Source: Massilia norwichensis (GTDB taxonomy: Bacteria; Pseudomonadota; Gammaproteobacteria; Burkholderiales; Burkholderiaceae_D). Taken from it: DNA of 64,000 nt. The translations under genes were made by a program, and so were the position numbers. The stretch is taken from assembly GCF_024753245.1 (NCBI RefSeq), contig NZ_JANUGX010000014.1, forward strand, positions 62,001 through 126,000, given 5' to 3'. This document shows, piece after piece, positions 1 through 8,724 of this stretch (position 1 is the first letter of the stretch; every line of letters begins with the position of its first letter). A model generated the notes under the pieces. That model saw only the letters and a list, made by a program, of their open reading frames with translations. It was not told the DNA's origin and did no database searches.

Positions 1-2
1 CC

Positions 3-731
3 ACGCCCGCCATGACGATGCCCGCGACGGCGCCCGTCGCGGTGCCGCTGGACGCGCCGTTCGCGGCCACCGGGCCGGACCTCAAGATCATGTCGGCAGC
101 CGATCCGCTGCCCTCCTTCCTGCGCGAAGCGGACAGCACCAGGCCGCGTCTTGCGGGCGGCCTGACGCGCTGGCAGCGCTGGGCCCTCGCCGGCGGCGGC
201 GGCGCGCTGCTGCTGGCAGTCGCGCTGGCCCTGTTCGCCGAGCTGCGCGACTCGGGCTCCTACGACCACATCGTACTGACCCTGCCCCAGTCCGGCGAGC
301 AGGCGCACAACGACGCCGCCTCCGTACCGCCGCCACCTGCGGCGGCCCAGGACGGCACCGGCCAAACTGCCGCACAGTCGCCGGACGCCGCCATGCCGCC
401 CACCGCGCAACCGCAGTCCGACGCCCCCGCGATGGCAGCCCAGAACCTGCCGCCGCCAGCAGCGGGAGCAGGAACAGGAGCAGCGGCCAGGCCGAACGCC
501 GCGGGACCGGCCGCATCGGCCACCTACCGCCTGCAGATCCAGCCCTGGGGCGTGGTCTACGTCGACGGTGTCGACCGCGGCGTCAGCCCGCCGGTCAAGC
601 GCCTCGTGCTGCCCCCGGGCCGGCACACGATCCGCATCGCCAATCCGAATTTCCACGACCGCGTGCTCGAAGTCGACACCAGTGCCGGCGGCGGCCAGAT
701 CGCCGTCGACTTCAGCGACGAGCCGCGATGA
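3..731 (+). CDS. PEGA-domain membrane protein, 5'-partial
   Basis: The frame is open from the window edge, so the true start may lie upstream; the first ATG is at 12. Counting from that ATG there is one hydrophobic segment at about residues 57-77, a Pro/Ala-rich linker at 80-170 and a PEGA-type beta domain at 171-235 containing VYVDGVDRG. PEGA domains often cap Ser/Thr protein kinases and surface proteins, so this may be the C-terminus of a kinase with its catalytic part outside the window. The stop overlaps the next start by ATGA, which implies a shared operon with the TssQ-like lipoprotein and suggests a type VI secretion context. The kinase identity is inference only. Confidence 0.6.
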   Translation, partial: TPAMTMPATAPVAVPLDAPFAATGPDLKIMSAADPLPSFLREADSTRPRLAGGLTRWQRWALAGGGGALLLAVALALFAELRDSGSYDHIVLTLPQSGEQAHNDAASVPPPPAAAQDGTGQTAAQSPDAAMPPTAQPQSDAPAMAAQNLPPPAAGAGTGAAARPNAAGPAASATYRLQIQPWGVVYVDGVDRGVSPPVKRLVLPPGRHTIRIANPNFHDRVLEVDTSAGGGQIAVDFSDEPR

Positions 732-1285
732 GAACCACCAGCAAAGCGAGCCCGCCGACATCCATGACCAAGCAGCGACTTCACCTTCTTGCCCTTGCCC
801 TTGGCGGCACCCTCTTCCTCGGCGGCTGCGCCGAGTTCCCGATCTTCGACCAGAAGGCGCCGCGCTCGCCCTCGCATCCGAAAGTCTCGGCACCGCGCGC
901 CACGCCGGCGGCCGAGCGCGATGCCTCGCCGCCGCGCGAGGCAGCCAGCCGCGCACGCGACCGCGATGGCGACGGCGTCCCCGACAACCAGAAGGAAAGC
1001 GGCCTGCGCGAAGGCATCCGCCTGTACAACGAGGGCGATTTCAATGGCGCGATCCGGCGCCTCTCGGCGCGCGACGTCAACAACGGTCCGCTGGCCACGC
1101 GCCTGATGGCGTTGAAGTACCAGGCCTTCAGTTATTGCGTGACCTCGCGTCCGGCACCCTGCCGCCAGGCCTTCGACCGCGCCCTGCGCCTCGATCCCTC
1201 CTTCGACCTGGCGCCCGGCGAACACGGCCACCCGCTGTGGGGCCCGGTCTTCACCAAGGCCAAGCAGGCCGCCGGCCAGCGCTGA
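728..1285 (+). CDS. TssQ-like T6SS-associated lipoprotein
   Basis: The 185-residue protein has a lipoprotein signal: a hydrophobic stretch ending in LGGC, with the lipidated Cys at residue 34. It is probably exported and anchored to a membrane. The mature part has an Asp-rich DRDGDGVPDN segment and then helices with TPR-like spacing (GIRLYNEGDFNGAIRRL). This resembles the TssQ family of lipoproteins found in betaproteobacterial type VI secretion loci, recognised from memory. The start at 728 is coupled to the upstream stop by ATGA; an internal ATG at 764 gives a tighter signal peptide and is a reasonable alternative. Other T6SS genes would lie left of the window. Confidence 0.55.
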   Translation: MRTTSKASPPTSMTKQRLHLLALALGGTLFLGGCAEFPIFDQKAPRSPSHPKVSAPRATPAAERDASPPREAASRARDRDGDGVPDNQKESGLREGIRLYNEGDFNGAIRRLSARDVNNGPLATRLMALKYQAFSYCVTSRPAPCRQAFDRALRLDPSFDLAPGEHGHPLWGPVFTKAKQAAGQR

Positions 1286-1307
1286 GGCGCCGGCCCGGCT
1301 TGCCTGT

Positions 1308-1754
1308 TCAGAAGGGCAAGAGCCGGCGCTGCAGCGGGCGGATGTCCTTCTTGAGGAAGCCGGCCACCAGCGGGTCGGCGACGAAGTCGAGTTTCTCGTA
1401 GAAGGCGCGGTTGTCCGCCATCGGCTGCAGCAGCACGCGCGGGATGCCCAGGTCGATGCAATGCCGTTCGATCTGCTGCATCAACCATTCGCCGACGCCG
1501 CGGCCGCGGTGCTCGCGCAGGACGATCAGGTCGGATACGAAACAAAATTGCGGCGGCGCCAATTCCAGGCGGGCGATGGCGACCCGCTTCTTCCCGGACT
1601 CGACCGTGACCCAGCGGGCCTGGCCGCCCCATTGGCCGCTCGCGCCCAGCGCAGAGGTATCGCGGTTGTCCCAGCCGGCATTCTTGCGGAAAGCCAGCAG
1701 GACTTTCTCGGACAAAGGCGCACTCAGGACATGGAAGGACAAAGAAGTTTGCAT
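1308..1754 (-). CDS. GNAT family N-acetyltransferase
   Basis: A 148-residue single-domain GNAT protein. Motif A, which binds the acetyl-CoA pyrophosphate, is seen as VLREHRGRGVGEWLM, preceded by the usual beta strand. The later NRAFYEKLDFV resembles the family's AxxFYEKxGF motif. The ATG at 1754 was chosen because upstream extension needs a TTG and adds about 31 residues of unlikely N-terminus; no clear ribosome site is visible at either. It is convergent with the TssQ-like gene, with a GC-rich hairpin around 1287-1330. The substrate is unknown: GNATs acetylate drugs, polyamines, protein N-termini or amino acids. Confidence 0.8.
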   Translation of the reverse strand: MQTSLSFHVLSAPLSEKVLLAFRKNAGWDNRDTSALGASGQWGGQARWVTVESGKKRVAIARLELAPPQFCFVSDLIVLREHRGRGVGEWLMQQIERHCIDLGIPRVLLQPMADNRAFYEKLDFVADPLVAGFLKKDIRPLQRRLLPF

Positions 1755-1927
1755 TGGAGAATTTTTGTGAACTATTCCCAAGCATAGTCCGAGCGTCCAT
1801 TGGTGACGCCACTGCGTTTGTAAAACTAGCAAACCATTTGTAAGCAAATGTTTCTAGTTGTATCCTGGTATTTACAATAGGCGGTTACATCGCTGCCCCG
1901 GCACGGGCCGCGGTGTTAGCATGCCGC

Positions 1928-3235
1928 ATGTCCAAATCTCCGCACTCTACATTCGACGCAATCGTGGTCGGCACCGGTCCCGGCGGCGCCAGCGTGGCGC
2001 GGGAACTGGCCATGCACGGCGCCAGGGTCGCGCTGCTGGAACAGGGCGGCGGTCAGCCCTTGCGCGGCAGCCTGGTCCAGATGGCGGGCATGGCCGCAGT
2101 GCCCGGCAAGGGCGCCTTCGTCCACCGCGACGCCTCCCTGCTGGTGCGCGCACTCACGCTGGGCGGCACCTCGACCATCAACTTCGCCACCGCGGCGCCC
2201 CCGCCTGCGGCCATGTTCGCCGCCCACGGCATCGACCTCGCGCCGGCACTGGCCGAACTGCGCGCCGAACTGCCGATGGCGCCATTGCCGGACAATCTGG
2301 TCGGTCCGATGGCAACCCGCATCATGGAAGCGGCGCGCGAACTGGCCCTGCCCTGGGCCAAGCTCGACAAGCTGATCCGGCCACAAGCCTGCCGCAGCGG
2401 CTGCTGGCGCTGCGTCACCGGCTGCCCGTATGGCGCGAAATGGACGGCGCGCGATTTCGTCGACGAGGCGCTGCGCCATGGCGCGCACTTGCGCACCGGT
2501 GCGCGCGTGACACGGGTACTGGTCGAGGATGGCCGCGCGTGCGGGGTGGAAGCGGCGATCGATGGCGCAACGCAGCGCATCCGCGCCGGCCGCGTGGTGC
2601 TGGCCGCAGGCGGCATCGGCAGTCCGCGCCTGCTGCGCGCCTCCGGCTTGATGGACAGGCCGGCGGCCTTCTTCAGCGATCCGGTGGTGGCGGTGATGGG
2701 CAGCGTCGACGATATCGACGGCGGCGCCGAGGTGCCGATGGCGGCCGGCGCCAGCTGGCATGCGGACGGCATCGCGCTGGCCGACCTGACCCTGCCGCAG
2801 GCCATGCACCAGGGCTTCGCGCTGCAGGCCGGGCGCGTCGACCGCCTGCTGGCGCATCGCCGCACGCTCAGCATCATGGTCAAGATCCGCGACGGGATCG
2901 GCGGGCGCATCGGCCCGCGCTGGGTCGACAAGACCCTGCAGCCGGCCGACCGCGAAAAATTCGACAAGGGCATCGCGATCGCGCGCAGCATCCTCGAGCG
3001 CGCCGGCGCCCATCACATCTTCGCCAGCCACCACTTCGCGGCCCATCCCGGCGGCAGCCTGCGCATCGGCGAGCAGGTCGATGCCGGGCTGGCCACGCCG
3101 ACGCCAGGCCTGTACGTCTGCGACGCCTCGGTGATTCCGGAACCCTGGGGCCTGCCGCCGACGCTCACCCTGCTCGCGCTGGGCAAGCGCCTCGGCAAAG
3201 CGCTGAGCGAATCACCGAGCGCGACGACCGCTTGA
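1928..3235 (+). CDS. GMC-type FAD oxidoreductase with four-Cys motif
   Basis: A 435-residue flavoprotein. The dinucleotide-binding motif GTGPGGAS lies at residues 15-22. The C-terminal HPGGSLRIGE (H373), YVCDASVIPEPWG and NP-like PPTLTLLALGKR segment match the GMC oxidoreductase C-terminal domain. A cysteine cluster C155-x3-C159-x2-C162-x3-C166 followed by PYGAKW resembles the GCPFGAK stretch of long-chain alcohol oxidases and some cholesterol oxidase relatives. At 435 residues it is shorter than usual GMC enzymes (500 or more). ATG 1928 was preferred to a GTG at 1913 because the Rossmann fold begins directly after it. Probable role: oxidation of a hydrophobic alcohol or sterol-like substrate; the actual substrate is not known. 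Confidence 0.75.
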   Translation: MSKSPHSTFDAIVVGTGPGGASVARELAMHGARVALLEQGGGQPLRGSLVQMAGMAAVPGKGAFVHRDASLLVRALTLGGTSTINFATAAPPPAAMFAAHGIDLAPALAELRAELPMAPLPDNLVGPMATRIMEAARELALPWAKLDKLIRPQACRSGCWRCVTGCPYGAKWTARDFVDEALRHGAHLRTGARVTRVLVEDGRACGVEAAIDGATQRIRAGRVVLAAGGIGSPRLLRASGLMDRPAAFFSDPVVAVMGSVDDIDGGAEVPMAAGASWHADGIALADLTLPQAMHQGFALQAGRVDRLLAHRRTLSIMVKIRDGIGGRIGPRWVDKTLQPADREKFDKGIAIARSILERAGAHHIFASHHFAAHPGGSLRIGEQVDAGLATPTPGLYVCDASVIPEPWGLPPTLTLLALGKRLGKALSESPSATTA

Positions 3236-3265
3236 GGAGAGCGCCGCGCGCAGGCGGCGCAAGGC

Positions 3266-4876
3266 TCAGGCCTTGACGTTGACGCTCGCAGGGAAGCCCG
3301 GTGCGCGGCGCCGCCGGCTGGCCTGCTCGTAGGCGTAGGCCATGCCGATCAGGCTCGCCTCGGTCCAGGCGGTGCCGACGAAGGAGATCCCGACCGGCAG
3401 GCCGGCCACATAGCCGGCCGGCACCGTGATGTGCGGGTAACCCGCCACCGCGGCCGGCGAGGAAAAGCTGCCGCCGTAATGATCGCCGTTGATGTAATCG
3501 GTCAGCCAGGCGGTGCCGCCGGTCGGCGCGACCAGCGCGTCCAGCTTTTCGTCTTTCAGGACCTTGTCGATGCCCTCTTCGCGCGCATAGCGGTGGTTGT
3601 TGGCCAGCGCCTCGCGGTAGGTCTTGTCGTCCAGGCCCGGCTTCTTTTGGGCCGCGACCAGGTGCTCCTGGCCGAAGTGCTGCAGCTCGCGGCCGGCGTT
3701 CTTCTCGTTGAAGGCGATGATGTCGGCCATGCTCTTGACCGGTGCATGCGGCGCGTAGTCGCGCAGCCAGGCTTCCAGGTCCGGGCGGAACTCGGCCAGC
3801 AGCACTTCGAGTTCGCTGTCGCCGTACTTGTCGACGTTCGGCACCTCCACGTCGACCAGAGTCGCGCCCTGCGCCTTCAGGACCGCCAGCTCTTTTTCGA
3901 TGAGGGCGTCGATGGCCGGGCTGCTGCCGAAGAAGTTGCGGGCCACGCCGATGCGCTTGCCCTTGAGGCCGTCGGTGCGCAGCGCCGCCGCATAATCCGT
4001 GGCCTTGCCCTGGGCGTCCCTGGTTGCCGCATCGTCGGCATCGACGCCGGCGATCGCACCCAGCAGCAGGGCCGCATCGGCCACGCTGCGCGTCATCGGA
4101 CCGGCCGTGTCCTGCGAATGCGCGATCGGGATGATGCCGCTGCGGCTGACCAGGCCCAGGGTCGGCTTGATGCCGACGATGCCGCAGGTCGACGAGGGCG
4201 AGACGATCGAGCCGTCGGTTTCGGTGCCGATGGTCAGGGTTGCCAGGCTGGCTGCCGCCGCCGCACCGGAACCGGCACTGGAGCCGCTGGTGTTGCGGTC
4301 CAGCGCATACGGATTGCGGGTCTGGCCGCCGCGGCCGCTCCAGCCGCTGACCGAATGCGTCGAGCGCATATTGGCCCACTCGGACAGGTTAGTCTTGCCG
4401 AGGATGATGACGCCCGCCTCGCGCAGCTTTTGCGCGACGAAGGCATCCTTGCCGGCACGGACGCCGGCCAGGGCCAGCGAGCCGGCGGTGGTGCTCATCT
4501 TGTCGGCGGTAGCGATGTTGTCCTTGATCAGGACCGGAATGCCGTGCAGCGGACCGCGCAGCTTGCCCGCCTTGCGTTCGCGGTCGCGTTCTTCGGCGAT
4601 GGCGACGGCGTCCGGGTTCAGTTCGATCACGGCATTGATGCGCGGGCCGGCCTTGTCGATGGCGGCGATGCGCGCCAGGTATTGCCGCACCAGGGACTTC
4701 GAACTCAGCTTGCCGGCCGCCATCTGCGCCTGCTGCTCCTGGACGCCGGCGTCCAGGATACTGGAACCTGCCGCGTTTTTCGATGTGGCGGCGCTGGCCA
4801 CCTGCGCCATCCCGGCCGCCGCGCCTGCCGCCACACCCGCACCCACGCCAAGCCGAACGAAATCCCTGCGTTTCAT
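3266..4876 (-). CDS. Amidase-signature family hydrolase, probably exported
   Basis: The 536-residue protein has the amidase-signature core. K118 sits in VLIKDNI, the cis-serine S199 in SGSSAGSGAA and the nucleophile S223 in GTETDGSIVSPSS. The N-terminus (MKRRDFVRLG, then an Ala-rich hydrophobic run) looks like a twin-arginine signal, suggesting export as a folded enzyme. The start at 4876 has a strong GGAGG ribosome site; the frame continues upstream to a GTG that would bury the signal. These enzymes hydrolyse amides to acid and ammonia; the long form with a Tat leader is common in proteobacteria annotated only as amidase. It is convergent with the GMC oxidase, with 30 bp between them. Confidence 0.88.
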   Translation of the reverse strand: MKRRDFVRLGVGAGVAAGAAAGMAQVASAATSKNAAGSSILDAGVQEQQAQMAAGKLSSKSLVRQYLARIAAIDKAGPRINAVIELNPDAVAIAEERDRERKAGKLRGPLHGIPVLIKDNIATADKMSTTAGSLALAGVRAGKDAFVAQKLREAGVIILGKTNLSEWANMRSTHSVSGWSGRGGQTRNPYALDRNTSGSSAGSGAAAAASLATLTIGTETDGSIVSPSSTCGIVGIKPTLGLVSRSGIIPIAHSQDTAGPMTRSVADAALLLGAIAGVDADDAATRDAQGKATDYAAALRTDGLKGKRIGVARNFFGSSPAIDALIEKELAVLKAQGATLVDVEVPNVDKYGDSELEVLLAEFRPDLEAWLRDYAPHAPVKSMADIIAFNEKNAGRELQHFGQEHLVAAQKKPGLDDKTYREALANNHRYAREEGIDKVLKDEKLDALVAPTGGTAWLTDYINGDHYGGSFSSPAAVAGYPHITVPAGYVAGLPVGISFVGTAWTEASLIGMAYAYEQASRRRRAPGFPASVNVKA

Positions 4877-4953
4877 ACAATCCTCCGTGTCAGATAATGC
4901 ATGAGCATAGCAGTTAAGTTGCCCATGTGACACGCATGCTTGTGGCGGCGCCC

Positions 4954-5145
4954 TTAGCGCGGACGGTATTGCGGCAGATTCGGTGCGCGCAGGCGTTCCG
5001 GCATCCCGCGCGCCATGCCTTGCATCGGATGGTCCACGCCTTCTTTTGCCGGGCGCGCCAGTTCGGCGGCGGCACAGCAGGCCTCGGCATCGAGGGCACG
5101 GCTTTTCCGGTAACGGCAGAACATGCAGACTTGCGGTTTGTTCAT
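4954..5145 (-). CDS. Small Cys-containing hypothetical protein
   Basis: A 63-residue ORF with an ATG start and an AGGGGATGATACC leader that could serve as a ribosome site. The N-terminus MNKPQVCMFCRYRKSR carries a CxxC pair and a further CC at about residues 23-24, so it could bind metal or be a redox peptide. No family is recognised. It diverges from the tetR gene, sharing an intergenic region with two palindromes, so the regulator may control it. It may be a real small gene or a chance ORF in high-GC DNA; the CxxC and the ribosome site favour a gene. Confidence 0.45.
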   Translation of the reverse strand: MNKPQVCMFCRYRKSRALDAEACCAAAELARPAKEGVDHPMQGMARGMPERLRAPNLPQYRPR

Positions 5146-5163
5146 GGTATCATCCCCTTAAAG

Positions 5164-5200
5164 CGGAACACGATTCCGAATTATAACCAGAACGTTGTTC
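5164..5200. promoter_or_regulatory. Two inverted repeats, candidate TetR operators
   Basis: CGGAA-N5-TTCCG lies at 5164-5178 and GAAC-GTT-GTTC at 5190-5200, between the divergent 63-residue ORF and tetR. TetR regulators commonly bind such palindromes beside their own gene. Which protein binds here is inferred from position only. Confidence 0.45.
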
Positions 5201-5219
5201 CGTTTAATAGATATTTTTT

Positions 5220-5825
5220 ATGGATACGAAGTCGAACCAGGAAGAAGTGGTAAAAGGCGCGGACGATCAGCCGCGCAGCAAGCGTGTCGACGCCCAGCGC
5301 AATCTGCGCGCTCTGCTGGAGGCGGCGATGGAAGTGTTTGCGCAATCGGGCGTCGATGCGCCGGTGCGTGCGATCGCCGAGCGTGCCGGCGTCGGCGTCG
5401 GGACGGTCTACCGCCATTTCCCGCAGCGTGCCGATTTGATCGTCGCGGTGATGAAATCGCAGATCGACGACTGCGCGGACGCCGCGGCGACGCTCGCCGC
5501 CGAGCACGAACCCGGCGAAGCGCTGGCGCGCTGGATGCAGCGTTACGCGGATTTCATTCTGACCAAGCGCGGCTTATCCCACGCGCTGCAGTCGGGCGAT
5601 GCGGCCTATGCGGCGCTGCCGGATTATTTTTATGCGCGCCTGCGCCCTGCCCTGGCGTCGCTGCTGCAATCGGCGGTCGAGAAAAACGCGATCCGGCCCG
5701 GCTTCTCGGCCGATGAACTGCTGCGCGCGGCGGCCACGCTGTGCAAGGCGAATCCGGACGAGGATCCGGCGCTGACGCGCAGGATGGTGGGCCTGTTGGT
5801 GGATGGCCTGCGCTGCCGGAATTGA
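5220..5825 (+). CDS. TetR/AcrR family transcriptional regulator
   Basis: A 201-residue regulator. Residues about 23-75 form the TetR DNA-binding domain, with the helix-turn-helix AIAERAGVGVGTVYRHFPQRADLI clearly readable across two helices. The rest is a helical ligand-binding and dimerisation domain that cannot be assigned a ligand. TetR proteins usually repress neighbouring genes and themselves until a small molecule binds. Two inverted repeats directly upstream are likely operators, and the divergent small Cys ORF is the nearest candidate target. It converges on efp with a shared bidirectional terminator between them. Confidence 0.88.
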   Translation: MDTKSNQEEVVKGADDQPRSKRVDAQRNLRALLEAAMEVFAQSGVDAPVRAIAERAGVGVGTVYRHFPQRADLIVAVMKSQIDDCADAAATLAAEHEPGEALARWMQRYADFILTKRGLSHALQSGDAAYAALPDYFYARLRPALASLLQSAVEKNAIRPGFSADELLRAAATLCKANPDEDPALTRRMVGLLVDGLRCRN

Positions 5826-5837
5826 ACGGCGCAGGCA

Positions 5838-5867
5838 AAAAAAAACGCTGCCGAGGCAGCGTTTTTT
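5838..5867. terminator. Bidirectional intrinsic terminator between tetR and efp
   Basis: A stem CGCTGCC / GGCAGCG (5846-5852 and 5855-5861) has a two-base loop and is flanked by an A-run on the left and a T-run on the right, so it can end transcription from both convergent genes. Confidence 0.9.
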
Positions 5868-5887
5868 CGTTCAGCGATACCAAGGAA

Positions 5888-6463
5888 TTAGTTACGCACG
5901 ACTTTCTTGTACTCGGCGGTACGGGTGTCGATTTCGATGACGTCGTCCTGGTTGACGAACAGCGGCACCTGGATGGTGAACTGCTTCGACTCGATGGCGT
6001 TTTCCAGCTTCGCTTCTTTCATCACGTTACCCGAGGTGTTGCCCTTGACGGCCGGCTCGGTGTAGATGACTTGACGTGCGATGGTGATCGGCAGTTCGAC
6101 CGAGATGGCCTTGCCGTCGTAGAACACGGCTTCGCATTCCATACCGTCTTTCAGGTAGTTGATGGCGTCGCCCAGGTTCTCTTCTTCGATTTCGTACTGG
6201 TTGTACTCTTCGTCCATGAAGACGTACAGCGGATCGGCGAAGTACGAGTAGGTCACCGGCTTCTTGTCCAGCACGACCACGTCGAACTTGTCGTCGCCGC
6301 GGAACACGTTTTCCAGCGGTGCGTTGGTCAGAAGATTCTTCATCTTCCACTTGTAGGTGAAGCCCGTGCGGCTCGAGCCGTTGACGTCGGAACGCAGCAC
6401 GATGAAGGGCTTGGCATCGACCATAATGATGTTGCCAACACGGATTTCTTTAGCGGGTTTCAT
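5888..6463 (-). CDS. efp: Elongation factor P, Arg32 type
   Basis: A 191-residue EF-P with the KOW-like N-domain followed by two OB domains. EF-P binds ribosomes stalled on polyproline stretches and restores peptide bond formation. The tip of the N-domain loop reads NGSSRTGF, and the Arg is residue 32 when counted from the ATG at 6463. In this EF-P subfamily Arg32 is rhamnosylated by EarP, whose gene follows upstream at 6529-7677, so substrate and modifying enzyme are adjacent. The longer frame to 6601 runs into earP and is rejected. The protein lacks the Lys34 arrangement used by the EpmA/EpmB lysylation route. Confidence 0.97.
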   Translation of the reverse strand: MKPAKEIRVGNIIMVDAKPFIVLRSDVNGSSRTGFTYKWKMKNLLTNAPLENVFRGDDKFDVVVLDKKPVTYSYFADPLYVFMDEEYNQYEIEEENLGDAINYLKDGMECEAVFYDGKAISVELPITIARQVIYTEPAVKGNTSGNVMKEAKLENAIESKQFTIQVPLFVNQDDVIEIDTRTAEYKKVVRN

Positions 6464-6528
6464 AGGAATTATTAACCAAAAAATGAGTTGCTGTAACCGA
6501 GCATCATACCATGTTATTTTTCCGCCGC

Positions 6529-7677
6529 CTACCGAAGCGACCGGACGAAACTCAGCAGATTGCTCACCAAATCGCCATTTGCCAACATCTGCGTTTCCCA
6601 CTCCCGGGCGCGGCGCGTCATCGTTGGCAATTCGGCTTGCAGGGACGGCCAGAGCGCGTCCATGTGTCCTTCCCGCGCATCGTTCCAGCGCAGCGAAAAG
6701 TCGACCAGGGCCTGCACATTCACCGCATACTTCTGCAGGAACGCGCGGAGTTTAACATGATGCAAGTTTTCATCTTGCGGATAGATGTGCCAGAGGAAAG
6801 GACGGGCTGCCCATTGCGCGCGGACCCAGGAGTCCTCGCCGCGCACGACATTGAAGTCGCAGGCCCAGAGCAGGCGATCATAGTCGGTCTGCGGCATGAA
6901 GGGAATCACCCTGAGCGTCAGCGCGCCCTGTGTTGCGGCGGCGCCCGCGTTCGGCTCGGCGCCGATGAAGGCCCGCACCTGCTCGCGCGCCACGCCTTCC
7001 GGCACCAGGCAAGTCACTTTAGTGCTGCCCTGCTGCCACACCTGGAACAGCTCCGCCACCGGCGCGTGCGGATAGCAGAACAGGCTGACCTTCAGCGAAT
7101 GCATCTCCTCCGCGCCGACGCCGAAACGTCCGAGGAAAGCCGCCATCGCCGCGGGGTCGGCCTGGAAACGTTCGCGCTCTTCGACCAGGCCGCGCTCGCG
7201 CAGCAGGCCGCCGGTTTTATCCGTGAATCCCGGGAAGAAGAAATGCTTGGTCAGTTTCAGGCGCGGGTGCATGGACGGCAGGCTGTGGCAGCCTTCGACC
7301 CATTCCTCGGCGCTCAAGCCTTCGTAATTGAGCCAGACCGGACGCGGCTCGCATTGGGCCATCGCTTCGATATAGCCAGGCGGGATGTCGACGCCGAAAA
7401 ACTCGATCACCACATCCGGAATATCGGCCGGCGCGAATGCGCCTTCGTTGTCGGGCCAGTGGCGCACGGCGATGCCGCCGATGTCCTGCAGCGCAGCCTG
7501 CGTATCGACGGCCGGCCAGATGCGGCGGAAACTCGCCAGGTCGTCGACCCACAGCGTCACCGCGATCCCGTGCTCGCTGTGGAATTGGCGCGCCAGGCGC
7601 CAGCAGATGCCGATGTCGCCGTAGTTGTCGACGACTTTGCAAAAGATCGCAAGGGTGCGGGGGAATTCGAGGGACAT
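6529..7677 (-). CDS. earP: EF-P arginine rhamnosyltransferase EarP
   Basis: A 382-residue GT-B-fold glycosyltransferase that transfers rhamnose from dTDP-rhamnose to Arg32 of EF-P in the cytoplasm. The N-terminus contains [18 protein letters not shown], with D17 and D21 corresponding to the two conserved catalytic-site Asp residues of the family. The dTDP-binding region reads [15 protein letters not shown], with E281 matching the essential Glu. The ATG at 7677 is the natural start. The gene lies 65 bp upstream of efp on the same strand, so both can be transcribed together. It is separated from the tRNA array by a strong terminator at 7710-7759. Confidence 0.96.
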   Translation of the reverse strand: MSLEFPRTLAIFCKVVDNYGDIGICWRLARQFHSEHGIAVTLWVDDLASFRRIWPAVDTQAALQDIGGIAVRHWPDNEGAFAPADIPDVVIEFFGVDIPPGYIEAMAQCEPRPVWLNYEGLSAEEWVEGCHSLPSMHPRLKLTKHFFFPGFTDKTGGLLRERGLVEERERFQADPAAMAAFLGRFGVGAEEMHSLKVSLFCYPHAPVAELFQVWQQGSTKVTCLVPEGVAREQVRAFIGAEPNAGAAATQGALTLRVIPFMPQTDYDRLLWACDFNVVRGEDSWVRAQWAARPFLWHIYPQDENLHHVKLRAFLQKYAVNVQALVDFSLRWNDAREGHMDALWPSLQAELPTMTRRAREWETQMLANGDLVSNLLSFVRSLR

Positions 7678-7709
7678 GATCGTTTGAAAAGAATGGTACG
7701 ACCAAATAG

Positions 7710-7759
7710 AAAAACCGGAGCACCTTTCCGCATGCGCGGGCGGTCTGCTCCGGTTTTTT
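7710..7759 (-). terminator. Intrinsic terminator at the end of the tRNA array
   Basis: Arms AACCGGAGCA and TGCTCCGGTT pair across a loop of about 23 bases. On the minus strand the stem is followed by a T-run, which would stop transcription of the array before earP. Confidence 0.8.
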
Positions 7760-7762
7760 GAC

Positions 7763-7838
7763 TGGCGTCCCCACGGGGATTCGAACCCCGGTACTCACCG
7801 TGAAAGGGTGATGTCCTAGGCCTCTAGACGATGGGGAC
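7763..7838 (-). tRNA. tRNA-Glu (UUC), copy 1
   Basis: The 76-nt minus-strand gene folds as a cloverleaf with acceptor stem GTCCCCA / TGGGGAC, anticodon loop CTTTCAC giving UUC, T-loop GTTCGAATC and an encoded CCA end. It is the last gene of the array in the direction of transcription. Confidence 0.97.
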
Positions 7839-7862
7839 CTAAAACTCTTTACTGCTAAAACT

Positions 7863-7938
<76 letters not shown>

Positions 7939-7976
7939 CAATTCGTGCAGCCCGATTGCTGCTGCACTCAATAAAA

Positions 7977-7995
7977 GAGCCGCTCAAGGCGGCTC
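7977..7995 (-). terminator. Possible internal terminator in the tRNA array
   Basis: GAGCCGC / GCGGCTC arms around a 5-base loop are followed on the minus strand by CTTTTATTG. The hairpin lies between tRNA-Glu copy 2 and tRNA-Ala copy 1 and could attenuate read-through or guide processing. A second hairpin with GTGCAGC/GCTGCAC arms follows at about 7946-7968. Confidence 0.5.
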
Positions 7996-8005
7996 CTTGC
8001 AATGC

Positions 8006-8081
8006 TGGCGTCCCCACGGGGATTCGAACCCCGGTACTCACCGTGAAAGGGTGATGTCCTAGGCCTCTAGACGATGGGGAC
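8006..8081 (-). tRNA. tRNA-Glu (UUC), copy 2
   Basis: Identical in sequence to copy 1, with the same UUC anticodon and encoded CCA. Confidence 0.97.
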
Positions 8082-8160
8082 CTAAAACTGTTTTTACTAC
8101 CTTATGTACTACATTTACTGCCTCGATGGCGCCCTGCTGGGTGGGCAACATCGTAATTCT

Positions 8161-8236
8161 TGGCGTCCCCACGGGGATTCGAACCCCGGTACTCACCGTG
8201 AAAGGGTGATGTCCTAGGCCTCTAGACGATGGGGAC
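8161..8236 (-). tRNA. tRNA-Glu (UUC), copy 3
   Basis: Identical to copy 1. It lies directly beside copy 2 with no Ala gene between, which breaks the alternating Ala-Glu order of the array. Confidence 0.97.
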
Positions 8237-8269
8237 CCTGGACTGCTATAAAACGACTCCCTCGAAACT

Positions 8270-8345
<76 letters not shown>

Positions 8346-8425
8346 GTTTCGGGAAGACAGTATCATAACATACTGCTTTTACTTCTAACAGCATCGTTTT
8401 CACAACGCTGGTACTACCTATTCCA

Positions 8426-8464
8426 GGGGTCAGATCCCGGTTTACTCGGGTGGGCTCTGACCCC
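8426..8464. repeat. GGGGTCAGA palindromic element inside the tRNA array
   Basis: Arms GGGGTCAGATCCC (8426-8438) and GGGCTCTGACCCC (8452-8464) pair with one mismatch. It belongs to the same family as elements at 28611, 28667 and 32650 and sits between tRNA-Ala copy 2 and tRNA-Glu copy 4. Confidence 0.8.
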
Positions 8465-8474
8465 TCTGAATTCT

Positions 8475-8550
8475 TGGCGTCCCCACGGGGATTCGAACCC
8501 CGGTACTCACCGTGAAAGGGTGATGTCCTAGGCCTCTAGACGATGGGGAC
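8475..8550 (-). tRNA. tRNA-Glu (UUC), copy 4
   Basis: Identical to the other three Glu copies, with anticodon UUC and encoded CCA. Confidence 0.97.
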
Positions 8551-8582
8551 CCTGGACTGCTTTACTGCTTCTACTTCAGAGT

Positions 8583-8658
<76 letters not shown>

Positions 8659-8677
8659 GCAGCGCTGAAGTGCGAGC

Positions 8678-8706
8678 ATTATAGCGGAGGGTCTTGCATT
8701 TCGCAA
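8678..8706 (-). promoter_or_regulatory. Sigma70 promoter of the tRNA array
   Basis: On the minus strand, TTGCGA and TATAAT are separated by exactly 17 bases, followed by a GC-rich discriminator (GCTCGC) typical of stringently controlled stable-RNA promoters. It sits just past the gltX stop. Confidence 0.8.
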
Positions 8707-8724
8707 ATAGCCAACGAGGGTCGT

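Noticed and set aside
3431..4897. A 488-codon plus-strand ORF
   Set aside because: It lies antisense to the amidase, whose catalytic motifs and Tat leader are intact; long antisense frames are common in high-GC DNA.
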